NCBI RefSeq assembly: GCF_030866765.1
Contig: NZ_CP133017.1
Span: forward strand, 1,269,001 to 1,333,000
Reading direction: 5' to 3'
DNA from: Paenibacillus silvisoli
GTDB lineage: Bacteria > Bacillota > Bacilli > Paenibacillales > Paenibacillaceae
DNA length: 64,000 nt
The translations under genes were made by a program, and so were the position numbers. Shown piece by piece: positions 36,512-45,403 of this stretch (positions are counted from its first letter, which is position 1; each line of letters opens with the position of its first letter). Below the pieces are notes generated by a model. It ran no database searches. It was not told the DNA's origin and saw only the letters and a list, made by a program, of their open reading frames with translations.

Positions 36512-38908
36512 ATGGTGCAATTTCAGGCAGGAAGGCTGACTCTGCAGATGGAGAGCCAAGGGGGAACGGTTAGGCTGGAGGATACGATAAGCGGCAGGGA
36601 GCTTGGCGCTCCGGGCATGCAAGCGCCGCTGCTGCGCGTCGTTACGGGGAAACGGATCGAGAATCCGGCGTATGCGAGTTATGAGGAAGCGACGGGAAGG
36701 CTTACGTTTCATTTTGAAGTTTGCAAGGCGCGGGTGGATGTCACGGTTGAGATTCTGCCAGCCTACATCACGTTCCAAGTGGCTTGCGTGGAGGAGGAAG
36801 GCGGCAAATCGGACATCGATGCGCTGCTGTGGGGGCCCCTTGTAACTTCGTTGTCCGGCTCGATCGGCGAGTCCGTCGGCGTCGTCCATGACGGCGAGAT
36901 CGCGCTTGGCTTGATGGCGCTGAATCGGAAAACGGTCGGAGGCTGGCCGGCTGAGCTGGAGCGGCTGCCGTTTGCAGGCGAGTCCTATCCGGACAGTAAG
37001 TTCGACTATGATCAGAGCACCGCTTGGCCGATTCAAGGCGGCAGTCTGCTGCAAGCCTTCGTTCGCGACCGGACAAAGGGCGGCCGCAGGCCGGTATGGA
37101 ATTTGAACGATATCGAAGTAGCGCCGTTGAAGCGCGGAGAAGATTCGGCGATCGCGGGTTCGGCCATCGCGCTGTTCGGCTGCCTTGTCGGCGATGTGCT
37201 GGAAACGATTGAAGCGGTCGAGCTTGGCGAGGGACTGCCGCATCCGATGATGGAAGGCGAGTGGGGCAAGACGTCGAAGGCCGCAACGCAGTCCTATCTG
37301 ATCACGGACTTTTCGGAAGAGACGATAGACGAAGCGGTGCGGTATACGAAGCAGGCCGGCCTTCGTTATGTGTATCATCCGGACCCGTTCACGAAATGGG
37401 GACATTTTGTATTGAAGCCGGGGCAATTTCCGCGCGGCGACGAAAGCATGCGGGCAATCGTGGAAGCGGCAGACCGCGAGGGCGTAAGCGTCGGCGTGCA
37501 TACGCTGTCCAACTTTACGACGCTGAACGATCCGTATGTTACGCCGGTTCCGCATGAAGGGCTGCAGCGAGTAGGAACGGCTCGGCTGACGGCCGCTGTC
37601 GAGGCGGATGGAGAAGAGATCGAGATTGACGATCCTCGCGCGTTTACGGAAAGCTTGTACCGCAATTCGGCCGTTATCGGCAGCGAGATCATTGAATATG
37701 CGTCGGTGTCTGAAGAAGCGCCATGGAAGCTGCGCGGCGTTCGCCGCGGGGCGAATGGTACGGTTGCGGCGCAACATGAAGCGGGGGCGGATATCGGCCG
37801 GTTGTGGGATCATCCGTACGACGTGTTCTTCCCGGATATCGAGCTTCAAGAGGCGTTCAGCAGCCGGATCGCCGAGCTGTTCCGCGCCACGGGCTTGAAG
37901 CAAATCTCGTTCGACGGACTGGAAGGGTGCTTTGCGACAGGTCATGACGGCTACGGCGTAAATCGTTTCGTCGAGCAATGCTATGACGGCTGGGACGCGG
38001 AAGTCATCAACGATGCTAGCATCGTTGTGCCGAACTATTTGTGGCATATCTTTACCCGGTTCAACTGGGGCGAGCCGTGGGGCGTGTCGACGCGCGAAGG
38101 GCAGCTGGAATGGCGGCTCACGAACCAGCGGTATTTCCAGCGCAACTTCATTCCGCCGATGCTCGGCTGGTTCCAGATCCGCTCGGTATCGGATCGGTTC
38201 GAAGCGACGACCGCTGATGAGATCGAATGGGTGCTGTCGAAGGCGGCAGGCTTCGGAGCGGGCTTCGCGCTGTCGGCGAACATGGACGTGCTGAAGCGTA
38301 ACGGCAACGTCGGCTTGCTGCTGGAGCAGGTGCGCCAATGGGAAACGGCAAGAAGCTGCGATGCGTTCACGGAGGCTCAGCGGGAGCGGATGCGCGATCC
38401 GAAGAGCGACTGGCATCTGGAGCCGGCGGAGGATGGCGGCTGGCTGCTCGTTCCGGTCGGCATCTCGAAGCCGCTCGTATGCAATCCGGCGGAAATGCAG
38501 CCAGGACAGCCGGGCGGCTCGGACTGGGCGTTCTATAACAAGTTCGGCGAGCAGCCGCTTCGGTTCACGCTGCGCGTCTCGCCGGTATTCGGCAATGAGG
38601 ATGCGCTCATTAAGCGGCCGACCTTCTATACGAGCGGCGTCTATATGACGTTTGATACGGACGTTCGCGCGAATGAATATCTCGTCTGCGACGGGGACCG
38701 GGTTGGGCGGATCTATGATCTGAACTGGAATTTGCTGCGGACGGTTACGGCTTCCGCGGATGCGCCGATCTTGCGCGCAGGCGGCCAGACCGTCTCGTTC
38801 AGCTGCAAATTCGAGGGCGATCCGAAGCCGGTCGTCAGCGTGACGGTCAGCACGCGGGGCGAGGCGGAGGCCGTGCAATCCGCCGCTTCCAAAGCAGGGG
38901 TACGCTAA
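36512..38908 (+). CDS. Large TIM-barrel protein, possible glycoside hydrolase, unknown family
   Basis: 798 residues from ATG 36512 (AAAGGGAG 9 nt upstream; ATG 36503 is too close). No signal peptide. N-terminal beta domain (1 to about 250), then barrel-like strands: SYLITDFSEETIDEAV, RYVYHPDPFTKWGHF, GVSVGVHTLSNFTTL, and KQISFDGLEGC with D468 as a candidate catalytic residue. A beta-rich insertion (about 350-430) interrupts the barrel and the C-terminus is a beta domain. It ends in TAATG, shared with the GH101 gene, so the two are coupled. I do not recognise the family. Confidence 0.6.
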   Translation: MVQFQAGRLTLQMESQGGTVRLEDTISGRELGAPGMQAPLLRVVTGKRIENPAYASYEEATGRLTFHFEVCKARVDVTVEILPAYITFQVACVEEEGGKSDIDALLWGPLVTSLSGSIGESVGVVHDGEIALGLMALNRKTVGGWPAELERLPFAGESYPDSKFDYDQSTAWPIQGGSLLQAFVRDRTKGGRRPVWNLNDIEVAPLKRGEDSAIAGSAIALFGCLVGDVLETIEAVELGEGLPHPMMEGEWGKTSKAATQSYLITDFSEETIDEAVRYTKQAGLRYVYHPDPFTKWGHFVLKPGQFPRGDESMRAIVEAADREGVSVGVHTLSNFTTLNDPYVTPVPHEGLQRVGTARLTAAVEADGEEIEIDDPRAFTESLYRNSAVIGSEIIEYASVSEEAPWKLRGVRRGANGTVAAQHEAGADIGRLWDHPYDVFFPDIELQEAFSSRIAELFRATGLKQISFDGLEGCFATGHDGYGVNRFVEQCYDGWDAEVINDASIVVPNYLWHIFTRFNWGEPWGVSTREGQLEWRLTNQRYFQRNFIPPMLGWFQIRSVSDRFEATTADEIEWVLSKAAGFGAGFALSANMDVLKRNGNVGLLLEQVRQWETARSCDAFTEAQRERMRDPKSDWHLEPAEDGGWLLVPVGISKPLVCNPAEMQPGQPGGSDWAFYNKFGEQPLRFTLRVSPVFGNEDALIKRPTFYTSGVYMTFDTDVRANEYLVCDGDRVGRIYDLNWNLLRTVTASADAPILRAGGQTVSFSCKFEGDPKPVVSVTVSTRGEAEAVQSAASKAGVR

Positions 38909-41900
38909 TGGGGACGGTTAAAGGCGGGAATTGGATTTTGGAGGAGGCGCTTGTGCTCGACGCAAGCGCTTCCGATCATATCGTTGTGTTGGGAGAGGCG
39001 GGCGAGCTAGGCGACGGGGAGTTGGCGTTTACGCTGACTCCGCTTGGCCTTGCGGGCAAGGTTGGCGCGTTGATCCGCTATACGGGGCCGGACAGCTGGA
39101 TCTTCATTGGTTGCGACAAGCCGATGGACCCGTTCGGTAAAAGCACATGGATTTGGAGGATGCCCTGCGGGAAGCAGGGCATCTTGTTTACGTCCGATCC
39201 GTTGTACGAAGGGAAAGCCTATCGGATCGAGCTGCGGTTTCGCGAAGCCGTGCTGACGGTGGCGATGAACGGCTACGAGGTTTATCATGGCGAGCAGCCG
39301 GAATGGAAGACGACGGGCACGGGTGCAGGCGCGGTTGGCTTCTGTGCATGGAGCGGCGCCGGCATCGGGGAAAACGAGACGGAGTATGAAGGGGCAGGCG
39401 GCGGCGAAGCGGCAGGGCAAGGCGGTCATGCGCGCATCGGCGATGTGAAGGCGAGCGAGCTGGATGTGCTATATCATGCGGATTCGTTTGCCGGCGAGAT
39501 TTATTCGACTGCGAAATGGACATTGTCTTCCGAGCAAATGGAGGTAGATGTGGACCCTTCTTTTCCGCGCGTGCTGCAGTACCGCTGGAAAGCGAGCGGC
39601 GCTGTGCTGCATGGCCAAGAGGATCGGCTCGCTTTCGTCGAGCTGAACGGCCGGCGCTTTGCGCCGTCGGTTGCGGCGACGGTTCAAGCCGGCGGGAGCA
39701 AGGCGTCTTACCGGCTTTATTTTTATAAGGTGCAGGTGGAGATGCTGGTTACGATCGAGACTGCGGATGCGGCGCTTACGATGCGGATCACCGAGATCGA
39801 GGAGCTCGGCGAGTTCCGGATACGGACGATCGCGTTCCCGCAGCATGGACTCGTTTCTGTTCGTGATACGCAGGAAGGAGCAACCGTCGCGTGTGCCGAG
39901 GGGATCAAAGGCGATCGGTTCGCTGCGGTCGCCGATGTGCCGATTGCCGCTGCGCCGGAACATTGCGCGATCGCGATCGTGAACACATCGGAGCTTGCGG
40001 CGACCGTCATGGCGGGCAGCTCCATCCATAACCGCAGGCGGCTGTGCGTTCAGACTTCATCGCGCGGTGACGGTGCCGGGGGCGGATATAAGCGGACTGT
40101 CGTTTGGAACGCTTATTGGACGTATCGCGGGCCGGATATGCGAATAATCGGCGAGCCGTGGGTGAAGGTGCTGCTTACGGACGACCGGAACGGGGACGGA
40201 ATCGTCGATTGGCAGGACGGCGCCATCGCTCTGCGGGAGGAACTGCCGCCGATTCCGGGCGCGGATGCGCTGCGCCGCAGCTATGCGCATATCGCGATGA
40301 ATTTTGGCAGCATGGCGCAGTTCCCGTTTTTGCGGATTTTGGATAACGTGAAGAAGTTTTATCTGTATACAGATGGGTTCGGGCAGATGCTGGAGCTGAA
40401 GGGCTACCAGAGCGAGGGCCATGACAGCGGCCATCCGGATTACAGCGGCAATTACAACGAACGGGCCGGCGGGCTCGCCGATTTGAATGTGCTGGCCGAG
40501 CGTGCCCGTGCGTATGGCGCGGTCATCGGCGTTCATATCAATCACAGCGAGGCGTACCCCGAGGCTCGAGCCTATTCGGACGCGCTCGTCACGACGACGC
40601 CGGGCTGGCGCTGGCTGGATCAGTCGTATTATATCGACCGGGAAACGGATATTTTGAACGGCGAGTTCGACCGGCGATTGGATGGGTTGAAAGCGGAGGC
40701 GCCGCAGCTCGGCTTCATCTACGTCGATACGTACCGCGACGAGCATTGGGCGGCGTGGCGGCTGACGCGCAAGCTGCGCGAGCACGGCTGGACGGCTTGG
40801 ACGGAGGAAGCGGACGCGCTCGATGACGATGCCGTCTGGACGCATGATTCGACCGGCGACAGCGTCATCCATCGTTTTGTGCGCCATCAGGACAAGGACG
40901 CTTACGCGGAGCATCCGCTGCTGAAAGGCGGCTACGCCCGGTACGGCGACAACGGGTTTATGGGCTGGCAGCGGGAGCGGGATTTGCCGGCGGTCATCCG
41001 GTCGTTCTACACGAAGCAGCTTCCTTACCGGTACTTGATGCATTATGCGATCAGGAGCTGGAAGGACGAGGAGATCATGCTGGAAGGCGGCGTGACGTCG
41101 CGGCTGGAGGATGGAGTGGCGGTCATTCGGCGGCATGGTCTGCCTGTCGCGGTTGGAAATACCGTTTTCCTGCCGTGGGACCCGGTGAAAGAAGAGAAAA
41201 TTTACTATTGGAACGATGGCGGAGGCGAGACGGCGTGGCAGCTGCCCGCCAGCTGGCCGGGGCATGGAACCGTTAAGCTGTACCGGCTGACGAACCAGGG
41301 GCGATGCTTCGTCCGCAGCTTGCCGATTATTTCCGGATTCGTCCATATTGTGGCAGACGACCGCACGCCATATGTGTTATATAAAGAAGAGGCGCCTCCA
41401 TTGCCGGATATGGAATGGGGCGAAGGAAGCTCTGTGAAGGATCCTGGCTTCGACAGCCACAGCTTCGCGTGGTGGACGAAAACCTCTATGTCGGATCGCG
41501 GAACAAGTCATATCCAGATTGCCGAGACCGACTACGGCCAATCGCATTTACGCATTAGCGGCAATGGCGGGGCTGACGGTCAGGTATCGCAAAGGCTGTC
41601 AGGGCTGGAGCGGGGCCGAACTTATTCGGCATCGGTCTGGGTCGAAGTGTCGGGGGACCGGGAGGCATCCATTCGGGTGAGTGGGGTTAACGGACGGGAG
41701 GAGGAAATCGTCCGGTCGGTTAATCGAACCTCCGTCGTGAACTGCAGCCCGAGCTCCGACAAGTGCGGCACGTATTATCAACGGCTTGCTGTTCGGTTCC
41801 GGATTCCTCCGGATGGCGAAGGCTCTGTTGAGCCGGTGTTGTTGCTTGCTGCGGCACAGGGGGATGAGGCGTCCTTTGCGCATTTTGACGATGTGCGGGT

Positions 41901-42390
41901 TCGTGAAGTTGGTGGATGCTCGGCAGGCTGTGATGGCGGGCACGGCTTCTATGAAAACTTCGAGCATGTCGACGAAGGCTGGGGAGCGTTTGTGAGCGCC
42001 AATCCGAAGGTGAGCAAAACCCATTTGTCCCAGCTGCATGAGGGCTGCACGGCGGATACGCTGGAAGGCAAATGGTCGCTCAAAACGATGGACCGGCTGA
42101 CTGGCGAGCTGCTGCGGACGCTGCCATCGACCTTGCGTTTGCTGCCGAATCGGCGCTTCCGCATCTCGTTCGCGTATTTGTCCGAGCATGCCGGCCAATA
42201 TGCGGCAGCGCTGCGGACAACCGACGGCGGACCGCAGCATGATGCCGTGGAGCAGATCGGTCAAGGCAGGGGCCGCGTCGCGATGGAGGTGCAGACAGGT
42301 CCGTACACGGACTACTACATCGCCATTGTGAGGAATGATGCCGATGCAGGCTCGCTGGTTATCGATTGTTTTGCCGTGGAGGAGTTGTAA
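38908..42390 (+). CDS. GH101-like endo-alpha-N-acetylgalactosaminidase, no signal peptide
   Basis: 1160 residues. N-terminal lectin-like beta-sandwich (about 1-170), beta domain (about 185-430), TIM barrel (about 440-800), then galactose-binding-like domains (about 850-1160). GH101 features: YGAVIGVHINHSEAYPEA, the strand LGFIYVDTYRDEHWAAW with nucleophile candidate D607, and GWTAWTEEADAL with acid/base candidates E633/E634 about 26 residues later, then WTHDSTGDSVIHRFV. GH101 enzymes release Gal-beta-1,3-GalNAc from Ser/Thr of mucin-type glycoproteins. Known ones are secreted; this one has no signal peptide. The GH101 call rests on motif order and I would want a profile search. Confidence 0.7.
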   Translation: MGTVKGGNWILEEALVLDASASDHIVVLGEAGELGDGELAFTLTPLGLAGKVGALIRYTGPDSWIFIGCDKPMDPFGKSTWIWRMPCGKQGILFTSDPLYEGKAYRIELRFREAVLTVAMNGYEVYHGEQPEWKTTGTGAGAVGFCAWSGAGIGENETEYEGAGGGEAAGQGGHARIGDVKASELDVLYHADSFAGEIYSTAKWTLSSEQMEVDVDPSFPRVLQYRWKASGAVLHGQEDRLAFVELNGRRFAPSVAATVQAGGSKASYRLYFYKVQVEMLVTIETADAALTMRITEIEELGEFRIRTIAFPQHGLVSVRDTQEGATVACAEGIKGDRFAAVADVPIAAAPEHCAIAIVNTSELAATVMAGSSIHNRRRLCVQTSSRGDGAGGGYKRTVVWNAYWTYRGPDMRIIGEPWVKVLLTDDRNGDGIVDWQDGAIALREELPPIPGADALRRSYAHIAMNFGSMAQFPFLRILDNVKKFYLYTDGFGQMLELKGYQSEGHDSGHPDYSGNYNERAGGLADLNVLAERARAYGAVIGVHINHSEAYPEARAYSDALVTTTPGWRWLDQSYYIDRETDILNGEFDRRLDGLKAEAPQLGFIYVDTYRDEHWAAWRLTRKLREHGWTAWTEEADALDDDAVWTHDSTGDSVIHRFVRHQDKDAYAEHPLLKGGYARYGDNGFMGWQRERDLPAVIRSFYTKQLPYRYLMHYAIRSWKDEEIMLEGGVTSRLEDGVAVIRRHGLPVAVGNTVFLPWDPVKEEKIYYWNDGGGETAWQLPASWPGHGTVKLYRLTNQGRCFVRSLPIISGFVHIVADDRTPYVLYKEEAPPLPDMEWGEGSSVKDPGFDSHSFAWWTKTSMSDRGTSHIQIAETDYGQSHLRISGNGGADGQVSQRLSGLERGRTYSASVWVEVSGDREASIRVSGVNGREEEIVRSVNRTSVVNCSPSSDKCGTYYQRLAVRFRIPPDGEGSVEPVLLLAAAQGDEASFAHFDDVRVREVGGCSAGCDGGHGFYENFEHVDEGWGAFVSANPKVSKTHLSQLHEGCTADTLEGKWSLKTMDRLTGELLRTLPSTLRLLPNRRFRISFAYLSEHAGQYAAALRTTDGGPQHDAVEQIGQGRGRVAMEVQTGPYTDYYIAIVRNDADAGSLVIDCFAVEEL

Positions 42391-42397
42391 CGTAACG

Positions 42398-42520
42398 TAA
42401 CGGACATTCATGTCCGTTAGGACGGTTTTGTAGAGAAAGTAGAACTTTAACGGACACCCGTGTCCGTTAGAAGATTCATTTGTTGAAGGTTAGCTTCTAA
42501 CGGTCATCCATGACCGTTAG
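42398..42520. repeat. Three family A palindromes at 50-bp spacing
   Basis: Copies at 42398-42420, 42448-42470 and 42497-42520, one every 50 bp. The first two have arms TAACGGAC/GTCCGTTA. The third has CTAACGGTCAT/ATGACCGTTAG, so both arms changed together. They lie between the GH101 gene and cutC. Confidence 0.92.
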
Positions 42521-42609
42521 AAAGCTGTAATCGTTAGAAACCGGCTGCGAAAAATGCAAAGCGAAAATTGGATACCCCTTTCGCAGCCAGGATGGGAAGG
42601 AGATCAACC

Positions 42610-43311
42610 ATGCTGCTCGAAGTAATTGCATTAACACCGGAGGATGCCAGGCAGGCTGCCGCTTGCGGCGCGGACCGGATCGAGCTCGTCTCGGCCATCG
42701 AGGAAGGCGGGTTAACGCCGGCGCTTTCGATCGCGGAGGAAATTACGGCGGAATCCGCCATTCCGGTTCATGTCATGATTCGGCCGCACAGCAGAAGCTT
42801 CCGCTATTCGGACGAAGATATGGCGCAAATGATCGCCAGCATGAAGGAGCTTCGGCGGTTTCGGCTCGGCGCGTTCGTGCTTGGCGTATTGACCGCCGAG
42901 CAAACGGTCGACGAGGAGAAGCTGAAGCGGCTGCTCGATGCGGCGGACGGCGTGCCGGTCACGTTCCACCGCGCGTTCGACGAGGCGCGCAGCTTGGAGG
43001 AGGCGTTCGAGACGCTGGCCAAGTACCCGCTGATTCGCACGGTGCTGACATCCGGCGGGAAGCCGAGCGCATTGGATGCGCAGGATCAAATCGCAAGGCT
43101 CGTACAGCTTGGAGGCAGTCTCGGTTCCGCGCCGGAAGTATTGGCGGGAAGCGGATTGACGCCGGAAACGATAGCCGGTTTCGTGCAGCGGACAGTCGTC
43201 CGCGCCGTCCACTTCGGCTCGGGCGTGCGGCAAGGCGGCAAGGCCGCGGCGCCGATCGATCCGCAGCGGATGGCGGCCGTGCTGGCGGCGCTCCGATCGC
43301 ATGCCGAGTAA
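42610..43311 (+). CDS. cutC: CutC family protein
   Basis: 233 residues from ATG 42610 (AAGGAG 7 nt upstream). It matches CutC throughout: LLEVIALTPEDARQAAACG, DRIELVSAIEEGGLTPAL, HVMIRPHSRSFRYSDED, VTFHRAFDEA, and RTVLTSGGKPSALDA. CutC is a small TIM barrel first linked to copper tolerance in E. coli, but its biochemical role is unsettled. Here it sits inside a glycan-degradation locus, which favours a metabolic function over copper handling (inference). Confidence 0.9.
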   Translation: MLLEVIALTPEDARQAAACGADRIELVSAIEEGGLTPALSIAEEITAESAIPVHVMIRPHSRSFRYSDEDMAQMIASMKELRRFRLGAFVLGVLTAEQTVDEEKLKRLLDAADGVPVTFHRAFDEARSLEEAFETLAKYPLIRTVLTSGGKPSALDAQDQIARLVQLGGSLGSAPEVLAGSGLTPETIAGFVQRTVVRAVHFGSGVRQGGKAAAPIDPQRMAAVLAALRSHAE

Positions 43312-43472
43312 GACGCCGCACGCTCTGTCGCAGCTTCGCCGTGCTGCATACGGCTAGGTTCGCCATTGCGCGAACCGCCGTGTTCGCAGCCAAACCGGCC
43401 TCGGCACGGCAACACAGCACCAGCATCCCGTGTTTCTATAAGCAACGCATTGGGTCAGGAGGAAAGAACAAC

Positions 43473-44477
43473 ATGTCTGAAATTTTGGTCAACGAATACC
43501 GCGGAGGCTATGTGGAAAATATCCACTCCGGCCATATTTGCGGCGTCGATGCGAACGGTATCCGCTACGGCGCTGGCAACGTGCAGCATTTGACGTTTTT
43601 GCGCTCGTCCGGCAAGCCGATTCAAGCGCTCCCGGCGCTTGTTCACGGCGCGGACGAAGCGTTCGGCTTAACCGAGAAAGAAACGGCGATCATGGCCGGC
43701 TCCCACTGGTCCGAGACGTTCCACGTAGCGGAGCTGGAATCGATGATGGGCAAGCTCGGGATCAACGAAGAGCAGCTGATCTGCTCGCCGACTTACCCGC
43801 TGAACGAAGGCGCTAAATACGAGCTCATGAAAGCCGGATCGCCTAAACGCCGGATCTACCATAACTGCTCCGGCAAGCATCTCGGCATTTTGTCGCTCTG
43901 CAAGCATAAAGGCTACGACGTCGCCGGTTACACGGATACGGACCATCCGGCACAAAAGGAAATTGCGGCTACGCTCGCATACCTAGCCTCCATGCCGGTA
44001 GAGGAAGTCGTGACGGGCGTGGATGGCTGCGGCTGCCCGGTTTTCGCGATTCCGCTCGATCGTCTGGCGACCGCCTATCTGAAGCTGGCGCGTCCAGAGT
44101 TGATCGAGGATGCCGCCGTTCGCAAAGCGGCCGTCCGAATTACGACGCTCATGACCAGCCATCCGGAGATGGTAGGCGGTACCGGACAAATCTGCTCTAT
44201 TTTTCTCCAGGACGACAACATCGTCGCCAAAGGCGGCGCGAAGGGCGTGTACTGCTTCGGGCTTCGCGAGGAAGGTCTCGGCTTCGCGTTTAAAGTGCTT
44301 GACGGCTCGCAGGAAGAATGGCCGCTCATCATCGCCTCGATTTTGGAGCAAATCGGCTATTCCCGGCAAGATACGATCGACCGGCTCCGCGCGCTGGCGC
44401 CTGCCGACATGCTCAATGACAACGGCGTCGTCGCCGGCCGCAACGAAGCGGTATTTCAGCTGAAGCGTTACGAATAG
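43473..44477 (+). CDS. L-asparaginase (Rhizobium etli AnsA / thermolabile type)
   Basis: 334 residues from ATG 43473 (AGGAGG 43458-43463). Family motifs include the Ser-Lys pair in FLRSSGKPIQALP, IMAGSHWSE, YHNCSGKHLG, and VDGCGCPVFAIPL, with the Cys/Ser/Lys arrangement of class 3 asparaginases, which are unrelated to the E. coli types. It would hydrolyse asparagine to aspartate and ammonia. It is followed by the isomerase gene 23 bp on, so it is co-transcribed with glycan genes. Whether its substrate is free Asn or a glycopeptide product is not known. Confidence 0.87.
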   Translation: MSEILVNEYRGGYVENIHSGHICGVDANGIRYGAGNVQHLTFLRSSGKPIQALPALVHGADEAFGLTEKETAIMAGSHWSETFHVAELESMMGKLGINEEQLICSPTYPLNEGAKYELMKAGSPKRRIYHNCSGKHLGILSLCKHKGYDVAGYTDTDHPAQKEIAATLAYLASMPVEEVVTGVDGCGCPVFAIPLDRLATAYLKLARPELIEDAAVRKAAVRITTLMTSHPEMVGGTGQICSIFLQDDNIVAKGGAKGVYCFGLREEGLGFAFKVLDGSQEEWPLIIASILEQIGYSRQDTIDRLRALAPADMLNDNGVVAGRNEAVFQLKRYE

Positions 44478-44500
44478 GAAACGGGAGAGGGGATCGAACA

Positions 44501-45373
44501 GTGAAAGTCGGATTAAGCACATACAGCTTGTTAAACGCGCTCAAGTCGGGCGAAATGACGGTACTGGACGCCATCCAGTGGATTAAGGACAACGGCGGGG
44601 AGCATATGGAAATCGTCCCTTACGGCTTCACGCTCGTCGACAATTTGGAGCTGGCCGACGCCGTACGCGAGAAAGCGAAGGAAGTCGGTATCGAGCTGTC
44701 CAACTACTCGATGCCGGCGAACTACGTTCAGCCTGAGGAAGAGGCGTTCGAGGCGGAGATGGCCCGCGTTAAAGAGCATATCGACCTCATTCACCGGCTC
44801 GGCATCAAACATATGCGGCATGATGTGACAGCGTTTACAATCCAGAAGGAGCAAATGACGATCGCCTGGTTCGAGGAGAACCTGCCGTACATGGTGAAGG
44901 GCAGCCGGATCATTGCCGACTACGCGGCGCAATACGGCATTACGACGACGATCGAAAATCACGGCTTCAGCGTGCAAGCGAGCGACCGCGTGCAGCGGGT
45001 GCTGCAAGCCGTCGACCGCCCGAATTTCAAAACGACGCTCGACATCGGCAACTTCATGTGCGTGGACGAAAATCCGGTTATCGGCGTGATGAAGAACCTG
45101 CCGTACGCTTCGCTCGTTCACTTTAAAGACTTCTACTTCCGTCCGTTCGACGAGCCGCCGGGCGGCGGCGACTGGTTCCGCACGAGCAACGGCAACTATT
45201 TGCGCGGCGCTATCGTCGGCCATGGCGATATTCCGATTCGCCGGATCATCAAGCTGATCAAGCAGTCCGGCTACGACGGCAACATAACGGTCGAGTTCGA
45301 GGGCATGGAAGAATGCAAGTCGGCTTCGCGGATCGCGATGGACAATCTTCGCCGTCTGTGGGACGAAGCTTAA
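44501..45373 (+). CDS. Sugar phosphate isomerase/epimerase family TIM barrel
   Basis: 290 residues, GTG start behind GGGAGAGGGG. Xylose-isomerase-like AP_endonuc_2 fold: GGEHMEIVPYGF, VGIELSNYSMPANY, ITTTIENHGFSVQ (metal Glu), TTLDIGNFMCVDENP (metal Asp), SLVHFKDFYF (His and Asp) and GNITVEFEGMEECK (last metal Glu). Such enzymes isomerise or epimerise free or phosphorylated sugars, or dehydrate inosose. It probably processes a monosaccharide released by the locus. Confidence 0.87.
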   Translation: MKVGLSTYSLLNALKSGEMTVLDAIQWIKDNGGEHMEIVPYGFTLVDNLELADAVREKAKEVGIELSNYSMPANYVQPEEEAFEAEMARVKEHIDLIHRLGIKHMRHDVTAFTIQKEQMTIAWFEENLPYMVKGSRIIADYAAQYGITTTIENHGFSVQASDRVQRVLQAVDRPNFKTTLDIGNFMCVDENPVIGVMKNLPYASLVHFKDFYFRPFDEPPGGGDWFRTSNGNYLRGAIVGHGDIPIRRIIKLIKQSGYDGNITVEFEGMEECKSASRIAMDNLRRLWDEA

Positions 45374-45403
45374 TATTCGAAGGAAGAAAGGCGGCGTTAC
45401 GGG

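Noticed and set aside
36248..38878. 876-codon minus-strand open frame opposite the TIM-barrel gene
   Set aside because: It lies antisense to a gene with a good ribosome binding site, has an Arg-rich composition typical of a GC-rich shadow frame, and shows no motif.
42663..43472. Long in-frame extension upstream of the asparaginase
   Set aside because: It overlaps cutC in another frame and lacks family motifs; ATG 43473 has AGGAGG and starts the conserved domain.
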